Shown: positions 1-8,455 of the stretch, in pieces
Position numbering within the stretch: the stretch's first letter is position 1
How the letters are laid out: every line of letters begins with the position of its first letter
Assembly: GCA_003477405.1 (NCBI GenBank)
Contig: QUDE01000001.1
Span: 186,001 to 250,000 of the forward strand
Source: Ruminococcaceae bacterium AM07-15
GTDB lineage: Bacteria; Bacillota; Clostridia; Oscillospirales; Butyricicoccaceae
Reading direction: 5' to 3'
DNA: 64,000 nucleotides
Position numbers and translations under genes: made by a program
The notes under the pieces: generated by a model
Told to the model about the DNA's origin: nothing
Databases searched by the model: none
What the model saw: the letters and a program-made list of their open reading frames with translations, nothing else

Positions 1-1
1 C

Positions 2-412
2 GCCAGCTGCGATGAGCTGTTCATGATGACCGACGACGGCACCTATGGCGAAAAGGGCTTTGTCACAAACAAGCTGGAGTCCCTGATCGAAAGCGGCGAG
101 AAGTATGACGCCGTCATCGCCATCGGTCCCCTGGTGATGATGAAGTTCGTCTGCGTCCTCACCAAGAAGTACAACATCCCCACCATTGTTTCCATGAACC
201 CCATTATGATCGACGGCACAGGCATGTGCGGCGGCTGCCGCCTGACTGTGGACGGCGAGACCAAGTTTGCTTGCGTGGACGGCCCGGACTTCGACGGCCA
301 CAAGGTGGATTTCGACGAGACCATCCGTCGTTCCAGAATGTATTCCCAGCAGGAAGCTGCTGCTCGGGAAAAGCACGCTTGCAGAATGGAGGGTATGAAC
401 AATGGCAAATAA
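2..412 (+). CDS. nfnA: NfnA-type NAD/FAD-binding subunit (5' partial)
   Basis: C-terminal part of the small subunit of NADH-dependent reduced ferredoxin:NADP+ oxidoreductase, related to the PyrK/sulfide dehydrogenase FAD-NAD family. The frame is open from base 2 (A-S-C-D-E-L-F before the first Met), so the gene begins outside the window. Visible are the nucleotide-binding part (YDAVIAIGPLVMM) and the [2Fe-2S] cysteines in GMCGGCR and FACVDGP. It overlaps the next gene by 11 nt, and that gene encodes the large subunit, which supports Nfn rather than dihydroorotate dehydrogenase. Expected role: electron bifurcation in the cytosol of an anaerobe, coupling NADH and reduced ferredoxin to NADPH formation. 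Confidence 0.85.
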   Translation, partial: ASCDELFMMTDDGTYGEKGFVTNKLESLIESGEKYDAVIAIGPLVMMKFVCVLTKKYNIPTIVSMNPIMIDGTGMCGGCRLTVDGETKFACVDGPDFDGHKVDFDETIRRSRMYSQQEAAAREKHACRMEGMNNGK

Positions 413-1793
413 GAACATGAGCCTGGAAAAAACAAAGATGCCGGAGCAGGCTCCCGACGTAAGAAACAAGAACTTTGAAGAAGTGGCCCTGGGCTATACC
501 GCCGAGATGGCCGTGGAAGAGGCCAATCGCTGCCTGGGCTGCAAGAATATGCCCTGCGTCAGCGGCTGCCCCGTGAATGTGCAGATTCCTCAGTTCATCG
601 CTCTGGTGGCTGAGGGCAAGTTCGAGGAAGGCTATCAGAAGATCGCCGAGACCTCCACTCTGCCTGCCATCTGCGGCCGTGTCTGCCCCCAGGAGAACCA
701 GTGCGAAGGCAAGTGCATCCGCGGCATCAAGGGCGAAAGCGTTGCCATCGGCCGTCTGGAGCGTTTCTGCGCCGACTGGCACATGGAGCACAGCACCGAA
801 AAGCCCAAGAAGGTTCCTTCCAACGGCCATAAGGTTGCTGTTCTGGGCGCCGGCCCTGCCAGCCTGACCTGCGCTTCCGACCTGGTGCAGATGGGCTACG
901 ATGTGACCATGCTGGAGGCTTTCCATGCCGCCGGCGGCGTTCTGATCTATGGTATTCCTGAGTTCCGTCTGCCCAAGGCCATCGTGGCCAAGGAAGTGGA
1001 GAACCTGGAGGCCATGGGCGTCAACATCCAGACCAATGTGGTGGTTGGCAAGTCCGTGTCCATCGAGGAGCTGAAGGAAGAGGGCTATGAGGCCATCTTC
1101 ATCGGCACTGGTGCTGGCCTGCCCTCCTTCATGGGCATCGAGGGCGAGAACCTCAACGGCGTGTTCTCCGCCAACGAGTACCTGACCCGTATCAACCTGA
1201 TGAAGGCTTATGACGGCAAGCACGACACCCCCATCTTCCACGCCAAGAAAGTGGCCGTGGTTGGCGGCGGCAATGTGGCTATGGACGCCGCTCGCTGCGC
1301 CAAGCGTATGGGCGCCGATGTGTCCATCGTTTATCGCCGTGGCCTGGAAGAGCTGCCCGCCCGTAAGGAAGAAGTCCATCACGCCATGGAAGAGGGCATC
1401 GACTTCAAGGTGCTGAACAACCCTGTGAAGATTCTGGGCAACGAAGAAGGCTGGGTCACCGGCATGGAAGTTGTTAAGATGGAACTGGGCGAGCCCGATG
1501 CTTCCGGCCGTCGCCGTCCCATTCCGGTGGAAGGCTCCAACTATGTGCTGGATGTGGACTGCGTTATCATGGCTCTGGGCACTTCTCCCAACCCCATCCT
1601 GAAGAAGAGCACCAACGGCCTGGAGACCAACAAGAAGGGCTGCATCTCCGCCGATGAAAACGGCAAGACTTCTCTGGAAGGCGTCTATGCTGGCGGCGAC
1701 GCCGTCACCGGCGCTGCCACCGTTATTCTGGCTATGGGCGCTGGCAAGACTGCGGCCAAGTCCATCGACGAGTACATCAAGTCCAAGAACTAA
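402..1793 (+). CDS. nfnB: NfnB / GltD-like NADPH oxidoreductase large subunit
   Basis: 463 residues, full length for the homotetrameric 'NADPH glutamate synthase' family to which NfnB belongs. N-terminal [4Fe-4S] ligands are at C44, C47, C52 and C56 (CLGCKNMPCVSGC), with a second set in CGRVCPQENQCEGKC near residue 90-105. An FAD Rossmann motif (VAVLGAGPAS) lies near 148 and an NADPH motif (VAVVGGGNVAMDAAR) near 286. The start lies inside the end of nfnA, so the two are probably translationally coupled. The adjacent FAD/FeS subunit argues for Nfn function rather than glutamate synthesis. Many databases call this protein gltA. Confidence 0.9.
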   Translation: MANKNMSLEKTKMPEQAPDVRNKNFEEVALGYTAEMAVEEANRCLGCKNMPCVSGCPVNVQIPQFIALVAEGKFEEGYQKIAETSTLPAICGRVCPQENQCEGKCIRGIKGESVAIGRLERFCADWHMEHSTEKPKKVPSNGHKVAVLGAGPASLTCASDLVQMGYDVTMLEAFHAAGGVLIYGIPEFRLPKAIVAKEVENLEAMGVNIQTNVVVGKSVSIEELKEEGYEAIFIGTGAGLPSFMGIEGENLNGVFSANEYLTRINLMKAYDGKHDTPIFHAKKVAVVGGGNVAMDAARCAKRMGADVSIVYRRGLEELPARKEEVHHAMEEGIDFKVLNNPVKILGNEEGWVTGMEVVKMELGEPDASGRRRPIPVEGSNYVLDVDCVIMALGTSPNPILKKSTNGLETNKKGCISADENGKTSLEGVYAGGDAVTGAATVILAMGAGKTAAKSIDEYIKSKN

Positions 1794-1805
1794 GTGTTCA
1801 TAGAA

Positions 1806-1840
1806 AGCGGCGCGGCGGCTTTTCGCCGCGCCCTTTTTCT
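1806..1840 (+). terminator. Rho-independent terminator after nfnAB
   Basis: GC-rich inverted repeat (GGCGCGGCG / CGCCGCGCC) followed by CTTTTT, starting about 15 nt after the nfnB stop codon. Confidence 0.85.
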
Positions 1841-1866
1841 GTTTTGCGGCAAGAGGAGGAAAAGGG

Positions 1867-2928
1867 ATGCGAGCAGAACATTTGGAGACTCCGGCGATTC
1901 TGATCAACCGGCCGGTGTTTGACAGCAATATGGAAAAAATGGCCCGGCTTCTGGCCCCGTTGAAAGTGGCCCTGCGCCCCCATTACAAGTCCCACAAAAG
2001 CACTGACATCGCCCATCTCCAGGTGCGGGCCGGGGCCAAAGGGATCACCTGCGCCAAGGTGGCTGAGGCGGAGGATCTGGCGCTGGCGGGCATCGAGGAT
2101 ATCCTGATCGCCAATCAGATCACCGAAAAGAGCCGGATCGCCCGGGTGGCCTACCTGGCCAAGGGATGCCGTATCACGGTGTGCGTGGATCAGAGCCAGA
2201 ATATCCGGGATCTGGAGCAGGCGGCCGCCGTGGAAGGCAGCACCATCCACTGTCTGGTGGAGTATGAAGTGGGCATGGGCCGCTGCGGCGTCACCACCCA
2301 TGAGGCCTTCCGGGATCTGGCCATGGAGGTGATGGCCTGTCCCCATCTGGTCTTTGATGGCGTGCAGGCCTATGCCGGTCAGCTGTCCCACGAAATGGAC
2401 GGCACCCGCCGGGCAGAGGAGGCCCAGCGGATCGAAACTGAACTGCAAAGCCTTCTGGCCGATCTGAAAAAATGGCAGATCCCGGTGAAGGAGGTCAGCG
2501 GCGCCAGCACCGGTACGGTAGAGCTGCGGAAAGAGGACACCGTCTATACCGAAGTGCAGGCGGGAAGTTATCTGTTTATGGACGCCACCTATCGTCAGAT
2601 GGGCCTGCGCTTTGAAAACTCCCTCACCGTGCTGGCCACCGTGGTGAGCACCCGGCCCGATCTGGTGGTCACCGATGCAGGGGTCAAGGCCCTGGGTGTG
2701 GATCAGGGGAATCCCGTATGTCCTGCATTGCCTGGCGCTTCGGTGAATATGAGCGAAGAGCACAGTGCCTTTACCTTCCCCGGCCATCCCTTCCATGTGG
2801 GAGACAAGATCCGGCTCATCCCCGGCCACTGCTGCACCACCATGAATCTCCATGACTTTTTCTATTTTGAAGAAGAGGGCAAGGTGCTCAACCGTCTTCC
2901 CGTCACCAGCCGAGGAAAAAGCAAATAA
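1867..2928 (+). CDS. DSD1-family PLP-dependent enzyme (D-threonine aldolase / D-serine dehydratase-like)
   Basis: 353 residues with an alanine-racemase-like N-terminal barrel. The probable PLP lysine is in RPHYKSHK near residue 40. The C-terminal D-serine-dehydratase-like domain carries the metal-binding stretch IPGHCCTTMNLHD. Members of this fold-type III family cleave D-threonine or related beta-hydroxy D-amino acids, or dehydrate D-serine; which substrate applies here cannot be told from sequence. The start has an AGAGGAGG ribosome binding site a few bases upstream. Single gene between two terminators. Confidence 0.8.
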   Translation: MRAEHLETPAILINRPVFDSNMEKMARLLAPLKVALRPHYKSHKSTDIAHLQVRAGAKGITCAKVAEAEDLALAGIEDILIANQITEKSRIARVAYLAKGCRITVCVDQSQNIRDLEQAAAVEGSTIHCLVEYEVGMGRCGVTTHEAFRDLAMEVMACPHLVFDGVQAYAGQLSHEMDGTRRAEEAQRIETELQSLLADLKKWQIPVKEVSGASTGTVELRKEDTVYTEVQAGSYLFMDATYRQMGLRFENSLTVLATVVSTRPDLVVTDAGVKALGVDQGNPVCPALPGASVNMSEEHSAFTFPGHPFHVGDKIRLIPGHCCTTMNLHDFFYFEEEGKVLNRLPVTSRGKSK

Positions 2929-2952
2929 ATACTTAATGTAATATAAGATAGA

Positions 2953-2992
2953 AAAACGCCCTTTGGTTTTCACCAAAGGGCGTTTTTTCAAT
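2953..2992. terminator. Bidirectional terminator
   Basis: AAAAACGCCCTTTGG / CCAAAGGGCGTTTTTT inverted repeat with A-tract and T-tract, between convergent genes (PLP enzyme on plus, rubrerythrin on minus). It can serve both strands. Confidence 0.85.
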
Positions 2993-3004
2993 CAAATTGG
3001 AAAA

Positions 3005-3544
3005 TTAATAATTTTCGGCCTTGATCTTGAAATAAGCCATGGGATGGTCGCACACGGGGCACTTTTCAGGAGCCTTGTTGCCGTAGTGGATATGGCCGCA
3101 GTTGGCGCAGACCCACATCTGGGGCTCTTCCCGCTCAAAGACCTTGCCCTGAGTCAGGTTGTTCAGCAGCTTCTGATAGCGCTCTTCATGCTCTTTTTCG
3201 ATCTTGCCCACTTCCTCAAAGAGGAAAGCGATCTTGTCGAAGCCCTCTTCCTTGGCGGTCTTGGCAAAACCGGCATACATATCGGTCCACTCATAGTGTT
3301 CACCGGCCGCGGCGTCCTTCAGGTTTTCCTCGGTCTTGGGAACGGAACCGTCATGGAGCAGCTTGAACCAGATTTTGGCATGCTCTTTCTCGTTGCCGGC
3401 GGTCTCCTCGAAGATGTCGGCGATCTGGTTGTAGCCTTCCTTCTTGGCGGCGGAAGCATAGTAGGTATACTTGTTGCGGGCCTGGGATTCACCGGCAAAA
3501 GCGGCCATCAGATTGGCTTCGGTCTTGGAACCTTTCAGATTCAT
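3005..3544 (-). CDS. rbr: Rubrerythrin
   Basis: 179 residues, normal length. An N-terminal ferritin-like diiron domain shows ESQAR and EKEHA motifs typical of iron ligands, followed by [10 protein letters not shown]-terminal rubredoxin-like zinc/iron knuckle has two CxxC pairs (CANC and CPVC). It reduces hydrogen peroxide in the cytosol of anaerobes with electrons from rubredoxin or NAD(P)H oxidoreductases. It lies downstream of the PerR-rubredoxin gene in the same direction, 41 nt away, forming a peroxide-defence cluster that PerR probably represses. Confidence 0.93.
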   Translation of the reverse strand: MNLKGSKTEANLMAAFAGESQARNKYTYYASAAKKEGYNQIADIFEETAGNEKEHAKIWFKLLHDGSVPKTEENLKDAAAGEHYEWTDMYAGFAKTAKEEGFDKIAFLFEEVGKIEKEHEERYQKLLNNLTQGKVFEREEPQMWVCANCGHIHYGNKAPEKCPVCDHPMAYFKIKAENY

Positions 3545-3585
3545 AAAAATCTCCTCCTTCGAGAAATTATTTTGGGAAAAGTTGA

Positions 3586-4173
3586 TTAGTCTTCCTTTTC
3601 AAACAGCTCTTTGCCAACGGAGCACAGCGGGCAGACGAAGTCTTCGGGCAGATCTTCCCACTTGGTGCCGGGAGCGATGCCGCCGGCCTCGTAGCCTTCA
3701 GCCTCGTCGTAAACATAGCCGCAGATGGTGCACTTGTACTTGCTCATGATTGTGTCCTCCTGTTCATTTGGTTGATGATTGGGTGTATGGTGGATGCACC
3801 GGGTGCATCGGCCTTGAAAGATGATGTGATGAAAATCGCATTCCCAACCGGTGGCCTGAGCCACTTGCCGGTCCATTGCGGCCTGATAGGGGACAGGGGC
3901 GTCCACAAACCGGCCGCACTCCTGGCAGACCAGGTGATAATGAGGGCCAGTGGCCGAATCGAATCGATCCGGGGCATTGGGCACGGGAATGCGGGAGATG
4001 GTCCCCTCTTCCGCCAGCAGGGAAAGGTTGCGGTACACCGTGCCCCGGCTGATGGTGGGGGTTCGTTGTGCGGCGTAGCGGTAGACCTCTTCCGCGGTGG
4101 GATGATCGTTTAGCTCCATCACCGCCGAGAGCACCAGCGCACGCTGAATGGTACGGCGTTTCATGGGGATCAC
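3586..4173 (-). CDS. PerR/Fur-family regulator joined in frame to a rubredoxin
   Basis: 195 residues without an internal stop. Residues 1-128 are a Fur/PerR repressor: winged helix with [12 protein letters not shown] metal site and zinc cysteines C83/C86 and C123/C126. Residues 143-195 are a complete rubredoxin with C148, C151, C181 and C184. An AGGAGG at 3756-3761 lies 8 nt before the Met143 codon (3745-3747), so free rubredoxin could also be made from the same message. Expected roles are peroxide sensing and electron donation to the rubrerythrin encoded next. The first codon is GTG at 4173; ATG at 4164 is an alternative. Whether fusion, separate rubredoxin or both are produced is not decided by sequence. 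Confidence 0.85.
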   Translation of the reverse strand: MIPMKRRTIQRALVLSAVMELNDHPTAEEVYRYAAQRTPTISRGTVYRNLSLLAEEGTISRIPVPNAPDRFDSATGPHYHLVCQECGRFVDAPVPYQAAMDRQVAQATGWECDFHHIIFQGRCTRCIHHTPNHQPNEQEDTIMSKYKCTICGYVYDEAEGYEAGGIAPGTKWEDLPEDFVCPLCSVGKELFEKED

Positions 4174-4369
4174 TCATTTCGTAGGAAGAATTACTAATTA
4201 GAAGTTTATATCAAAACAACACTTCTGTCAACCACTTTTTCGGGGAAAAAAGGAATTTAACACCTTGTTCATTGTTACCTAAAAAACAGGAATTCATACC
4301 AAATTCAGGGCATAGGACAAAACAACGGGGAAAGGAAAATATTTAGTTCAGATATTGGACAAATTACCG

Positions 4370-4398
4370 TTGACATCTGCGGGCTTTTGCCGCACAAT
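4370..4398 (+). promoter_or_regulatory. Promoter candidate for the MFS gene
   Basis: TTGACA (4370-4375), 17-nt spacer, CACAAT (4393-4398). The 17-nt spacing is ideal and the -35 perfect; the -10 matches 4 of 6. It sits 50 nt before the chosen ATG, so the upstream in-frame ATG at 4355 would not be transcribed from it. Confidence 0.5.
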
Positions 4399-4447
4399 AG
4401 CAGGGACAAAGGCGCCGGGGCAAGGGCGTCTCTCAGGAGTGAAAGAT

Positions 4448-5731
4448 ATGAGCAACGCGGGAAAGAAGAACAAGATTTTTTATGGTTGGTTGATTGTGGC
4501 CGGCTGCTTCATCATCATGGGCATGAGCTATGGGGCCATCAACAACTGTATGGGGGTCTTTATCAAGCCGGTGTGTGAAGATATGGGCTTTTCCCGGGCG
4601 GGTATGGGGCTGACCCAGACCATTTTGTCGGCATCCCTCATGGTGATGTCCCTGGTCAGCGGACGGATTTTTTCCCGGCTGGATGTGACGCTGGCTTTGC
4701 GTATCAGCAGCATTTTTATGGCAGGGGGCTATTTTTGTTTTTCCTTTGCCCGTTCGCTCCCGATGTTTTATGGAGCGGCGCTGGTCACCGGCGTAGCCGA
4801 GGGAATGATCACCACGGTGGCCCTGTCCATGCTCATTAACAACTGGTTCCACACCCGCCGGGGCTTTGCCGTAGGTATGGCTTTTATGGGCAGCGGCGTG
4901 GGCGGCATGATCTGCAATCCCTTGGCCAGCCAGCTGATCATCCACTATGGATGGCGCACAGCCTATCAGATCCTGGCAGTGATGATTTTTCTGCTGGTGG
5001 TGCCGGTGTGCTTTTTCATCATCCGTACCCGGCCTGCGGACAAGGGGCTGCTTCCCTATGGAGAAACCGGTGGTGAAAAAGAAGATTTCAGCCAGGTGGA
5101 GAAACAGGGCGTTTACTATCGCCAGGCGGTGCGCACGCCCCAATTTTGGGTGATCTGCATCTGTGCAGCTCTCAATACCATCTGCACCAGCGGCTTGATG
5201 CAGAATACCGCTCCCCATGTCAGCGATGTGGGATATTCTCCTACTTTTGCTGCCTCGGTGGCCTCCTGTGGCATGGGTGCATTGGCCATCGGCAAACTGG
5301 CATTGGGCTGGCTCTATGATAAGCTGGGGGCAGAAAAGGCCACAGTGGTGGCCCATATTTCCGCCGGTGTGGCTTTGGCTGGGGCGTTGATGGCTCCGGC
5401 TATGCCGGGCATTGGACTGATCGTGCTGGGCACCGGTTTGGGAGGGGCCTTTGGCAATGTGGCCCATCCCATCATCGCTCAGATCGTCTATGGCAACCGG
5501 GATTTTGGCAGCATCCTGGGAATGATCTCCGCTTTTGCCAACATCGGCGGTATGCTCTGCCCTGTGCTGGTGGGCGGCTCTTACGATGTGCTCCACAGTT
5601 ATAAACCGGCCTTCTCCGCCATGATCGTTCTTTTGTGTCTGATTACACTGGCCTATATGTGGGCCTTCCGCACCCAGGACAAGGCCCTGGAAAAACGGGG
5701 ATTTGTGGTTGCAAGGGAAGAAAAAAATTGA
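4448..5731 (+). CDS. MFS transporter, OFA (oxalate/formate antiporter-like) family
   Basis: 427 residues from the chosen ATG at 4448, which has CAGGAG upstream and lies after a TTGACA promoter. The N-terminus (KNKIFYGWLIVAGCFIIMGM) is characteristic of the OFA branch of major facilitator proteins. About twelve hydrophobic segments are seen, with a central hydrophilic loop around residues 200-225. Predicted inner-membrane carrier of organic anions (oxalate, formate or other monocarboxylates); the substrate cannot be assigned. Single gene before the tRNA/integration region. Confidence 0.85.
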   Translation: MSNAGKKNKIFYGWLIVAGCFIIMGMSYGAINNCMGVFIKPVCEDMGFSRAGMGLTQTILSASLMVMSLVSGRIFSRLDVTLALRISSIFMAGGYFCFSFARSLPMFYGAALVTGVAEGMITTVALSMLINNWFHTRRGFAVGMAFMGSGVGGMICNPLASQLIIHYGWRTAYQILAVMIFLLVVPVCFFIIRTRPADKGLLPYGETGGEKEDFSQVEKQGVYYRQAVRTPQFWVICICAALNTICTSGLMQNTAPHVSDVGYSPTFAASVASCGMGALAIGKLALGWLYDKLGAEKATVVAHISAGVALAGALMAPAMPGIGLIVLGTGLGGAFGNVAHPIIAQIVYGNRDFGSILGMISAFANIGGMLCPVLVGGSYDVLHSYKPAFSAMIVLLCLITLAYMWAFRTQDKALEKRGFVVAREEKN

Positions 5732-5759
5732 TATACTAATAAAAGCCCTTCGGGGCTAT

Positions 5760-5801
5760 GCCCCCATAGTTAAATGGATATAACAGCCCCCTCCTAAGAG
5801 A
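5760..5801 (+). pseudogene. 5' half of a tRNA-Arg(CCT), broken after the anticodon loop
   Basis: The sequence begins GCCCCCATAGTTAAATGG and continues through a recognisable D-arm and the anticodon loop CTCCTAA, with 5' anticodon stem GCCCC. The 3' strand that should read GGGGC is replaced by unrelated bases. No T-arm/acceptor partner (a TGGGGGC end) follows. It is a tRNA-Arg cut just 3' of the anticodon, a known crossover position for integrases. Confidence 0.6.
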
Positions 5802-5864
5802 ACTAACTACGGTTCACTAAAGGAGGCGGCGTGGGATAACTTTGTTAAGTTCAAAATTTAATAT

Positions 5865-5941
5865 GTGCCAGTAGCTCAGTTGGATAGAGCACCGCCCTCC
5901 TAAGGCGGGTGTCGGGGGTTCAAGTCCCTTCTGGCACGCCA
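5865..5941 (+). tRNA. tRNA-Arg (anticodon CCT)
   Basis: Acceptor GTGCCAG pairs with CTGGCAC. D-arm GCTCAGTTGGATAGAGC, anticodon stem-loop CCGCC-CTCCTAA-GGCGG (anticodon CCT), T-arm with GGTTCAAGTCC. Discriminator G and CCA are encoded at 5938-5941. Decodes AGG. The next gene downstream is a tyrosine integrase in convergent orientation, the usual arrangement for a tRNA attachment site. Confidence 0.95.
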
Positions 5942-5975
5942 GACAATCATTGTCGGATAAGGGTTTCCGGCGTTC

Positions 5976-6017
5976 TTGCTTGCTTACAAGTTGCGATTGT
6001 AGGCAAGCAATTTTTTT
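5976..6017 (+). terminator. Terminator downstream of tRNA-Arg
   Basis: Fourteen-base inverted repeat TTGCTTGCTTACAA / TTGTAGGCAAGCAA (one mismatch) with a 7-nt loop, followed by seven T. Confidence 0.85.
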
Positions 6018-6059
6018 GCCTTTCATTTATGTTCCCCATCCTTTTTTCGGGCTAACACA

Positions 6060-6157
6060 GCTAAGGTTTTTGCTCATACAGGAAGGCTGTTTTTGAGGTG
6101 AAAATCACCCCTGCTAAGGTTTTTGAAGCCTTCTGCGGAAATTTGCGCTAAGGTTTT
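6060..6157. repeat. Three direct repeats GCTAAGGTTTT, candidate integrase arm sites
   Basis: GCTAAGGTTTT occurs at 6060-6070, 6113-6123 and 6147-6157. The third overlaps the integrase stop codon. They lie between the tRNA and the integrase gene, where arm-type binding sites of tyrosine integrases usually are, and share CTAAGG with the tRNA anticodon region. Function is inferred from position. Confidence 0.45.
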
Positions 6158-7590
6158 ATGGCCGCCAGCAATTTAGTTAACAGCTCTGGATTATCCTGAA
6201 TGATACGAAGTAGTTCTTCTGCGTCCTGCTGTGGTTTGGCATCTCCGCCCTTGTGATAATCCTCTTCCATCTTTTGCGCGATTTTTACTTGATCGTCGTC
6301 ATAAGCTTTTGAATAGCGGATTACCATATCAGGTTCTGCCCACCCGCCTGCTCGCATCACCGCTTTCAGATTGCCGTTAGAAACTTGCATTTTCTTTGTG
6401 GCGCTGGCAGCACGGACACTATGGAAAACAACATCGTCCAGTTTGTCTTCTGGGACGCTGGTAAACTTATAACCATTTTCACGCATTTCCACAATAATAT
6501 CTTTAAACTTCCGGTTCAACTGCTCCTGCATGATAGGGCGTCCATTGGGCTGGCAGATAATTAACTGATTGTCTTGATAATCGTCGCCGAAGATATTGGC
6601 AATCATTTCTTCCTGCATTTTCTTCAGCTGATCAAGCTTTTCAATCATAAGGTTGTTCAATTTGCTAAACCTCTCCGTAGCTTCTGTCTTGGGAGCTTTC
6701 AGAACGACCACCGTTTTGTTGTATGCGTTCATAATTGGAAAAGTATAGTAAATGATGAGTTTCGGCAAGTTGAGATTCTTTTTCGCCACCCTATCAAGTG
6801 CTTTGTAAATGTGCAAGGTTTTCTCAGTCCGGTTGTAATCCGGCCATTGAAGCCCACCTACTTCTCCACCACGAGTTGTGCAGTAATACTGAATGGCAAG
6901 AGCAACATGTATCGTGTATCGCTCATAGTCACTTGGATCGTCAGTGTAATCCAGTATCCATTCAAATTCATCGGGTGAAAAGGCTGGACGCTCTTCCTCC
7001 TTATGTTCGGGAAGATCCGCGTCATTAAATGGGTTTTGCCGAATGTACTTCCACTTTCGAGCTTGATTAAAAGCAGTCCGGAGTACCTTATGGATGTCAC
7101 GCACAATAGCAGAGGTAACATGCCCGCCTTCATCACTACCCTTTTGTTTCCCTCTGTTTGCCACGAGAGGGCACTCTTTGATCAGAAAATCATAGTAAGT
7201 ATCGATCATTTGTGTAGTAATATCGACAATCTTGTGCTGACCAAAATGGGGGTAAACATAGTTAATCATTCTGGAGCGGGAGCTGGTATAGTACGAATCA
7301 CCCCAATGCTTTGTTCCATATTTCTCAATGAATTCTTCCATGTATTCTTCGAGAGTCGCATCGGTAGGGTTATCGCCAGCATTGTTGGAAACAGCTTTGA
7401 CTACTTGCTTCTTCGCTTTTTCACGCGCCTTTTTTCTCTGTTCACGCCACTTCTTTTCTTCAGCATTTTTCTTGTCACGCAATTTCTCTGCCTGAGATGC
7501 CGTCAGTCCCGATTTCATAACAGGATGCCTGTCGTCACCTTCGTAGTATGTGACAGCGTATTTCCCATTTCGTTTGCTAATGCTTGCCAT
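6148..7590 (-). CDS. int: Tyrosine site-specific integrase
   Basis: 480 residues. An N-terminal AP2-like/arm-binding region (KRNGKYAVTYYEGDD) is followed by a Lys/Arg-rich helical stretch, a SAM-like core-binding domain, and the catalytic domain. The first catalytic Arg is in CTTRGGEVGGL near 240, HxxR in HSVRAASATKK near 390-393, and the nucleophile Tyr probably in VIRYSKAY near 423. Longer than phage lambda Int, as is common for integrases of Gram-positive conjugative elements. It points toward the tRNA-Arg, the presumed attachment gene. The excisionase-like gene lies just upstream in the same direction. Confidence 0.93.
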   Translation of the reverse strand: MASISKRNGKYAVTYYEGDDRHPVMKSGLTASQAEKLRDKKNAEEKKWREQRKKAREKAKKQVVKAVSNNAGDNPTDATLEEYMEEFIEKYGTKHWGDSYYTSSRSRMINYVYPHFGQHKIVDITTQMIDTYYDFLIKECPLVANRGKQKGSDEGGHVTSAIVRDIHKVLRTAFNQARKWKYIRQNPFNDADLPEHKEEERPAFSPDEFEWILDYTDDPSDYERYTIHVALAIQYYCTTRGGEVGGLQWPDYNRTEKTLHIYKALDRVAKKNLNLPKLIIYYTFPIMNAYNKTVVVLKAPKTEATERFSKLNNLMIEKLDQLKKMQEEMIANIFGDDYQDNQLIICQPNGRPIMQEQLNRKFKDIIVEMRENGYKFTSVPEDKLDDVVFHSVRAASATKKMQVSNGNLKAVMRAGGWAEPDMVIRYSKAYDDDQVKIAQKMEEDYHKGGDAKPQQDAEELLRIIQDNPELLTKLLAAIKP

Positions 7591-7655
7591 TACACTTCAC
7601 CTCCCCAAAGAGAGATGGTGCAGTTCTTTTTATAGACTAAAGATTCCATATTCGA

Positions 7656-7877
7656 TTATTCCTCCATTTGAGACGATTGGTTATCCAACCATGCATCAAA
7701 AGAGGCCTTAGAAACCCGTATGCTTCTGCCAATGTGGACAATCTTAAAGCTACCGGAATTGCACAGTTCGTATGCTTTTTTCCTGCTGACACCAAGAATA
7801 TCCATTACTTCTGCAACAGTATAGGTCCTCTTTGCAACAGTTGGATTGGTGAAATTTTCTGTGCGTCCGATCGTCAT
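7656..7877 (-). CDS. xis: Excisionase-like helix-turn-helix protein
   Basis: 73 residues from the ATG at 7877, preceded by AGAAGGGAGG; an in-frame Met at 7931 would add 18 residues. It contains a MerR/excisionase-type winged helix: TYTVAEVMDILGVSRKKAYELCNSG, then a wing and VSKASFDAWLDN. Such proteins bend attachment-site DNA and direct integrases toward excision. It is 65 nt upstream of the integrase in the same orientation. Confidence 0.85.
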   Translation of the reverse strand: MTIGRTENFTNPTVAKRTYTVAEVMDILGVSRKKAYELCNSGSFKIVHIGRSIRVSKASFDAWLDNQSSQMEE

Positions 7878-8160
7878 TACCTCCCTTCTTACAATCGGAC
7901 GGATTGAGGAATCCATAGTCTGTAATAGCACCTTAATTATATAATAATAGGACCCTCAATTCAATCCGATTATTTATTTCTGGATGGTCAAAATCACTTT
8001 CCAAAGGCCATTTCCTGCGCCGGGGCTTTCCGCCGCGTATTGCCAGGGCCCGCTGTGCGGTATTTCAATCGTGGGCGGGCTCCATGTGGTCATCGCACAC
8101 TGTCCGCGATCCCTGTATAACTCCAATGGAAAAGGTTATGGGGCTTGTCAAGGTACAAAA

Positions 8161-8208
8161 AGAGCGTGCAGACCGGCTACGGAATCCCATGCCATGTCTG
8201 TACGCTCT
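8161..8208. repeat. 13-bp inverted repeat
   Basis: AGAGCGTGCAGAC (8161-8173) and GTCTGTACGCTCT (8196-8208) pair with one mismatch over a 22-nt loop. No T-tract follows; AT-rich TATATATAG comes next. It could be a protein-binding or replication/processing site; the role is unknown. Confidence 0.55.
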
Positions 8209-8455
8209 ATATATAGGAGATGGCGGCCAAATTTCTGCAAATCCTGTGCCTTTTGATGAGTTTTTTTGAGCGACGCCATTTTCAGTGGCAGAAAGATACT
8301 ATATATAGATGATATTTCTTGACTAACGCAAGATATTGTGCTACACTGTTTCTGTAATTGATTTTTGTGCGTTTTCCCCTTGTGGGATACAGACTTAGTT
8401 TCTGTACCGCGGATTGAAAAATCTGCATTGCACACGCAGTCAAGATTGTACTTGT

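Noticed and set aside
204..1928. 574-codon open frame on the minus strand opposite nfnAB
   Set aside because: Antisense shadow of two well-identified genes; composition (His/Ala/Gly-rich) is typical of mirrored high-GC coding DNA.
1798..2991. 397-codon minus-strand frame opposite the PLP enzyme
   Set aside because: Shadow of a clear plus-strand gene; runs through two terminators.
4180..4215. AT-rich TTACTAATTAGAA as a Per box before perR
   Set aside because: Only a partial palindrome; too weak to list as an operator without binding data.
4433..5596. 387-codon minus-strand frame opposite the MFS gene
   Set aside because: Antisense of a membrane protein gene; His/Asp-rich shadow.
7984..8256. 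90-codon plus-strand frame in the same hub
   Set aside because: Poor start context and low-complexity Cys/Pro-rich translation; no supporting motif.
8148..8435. 95-codon minus-strand frame in the non-coding hub
   Set aside because: No ribosome binding site, no family resemblance, and it spans the 8161-8208 inverted repeat.
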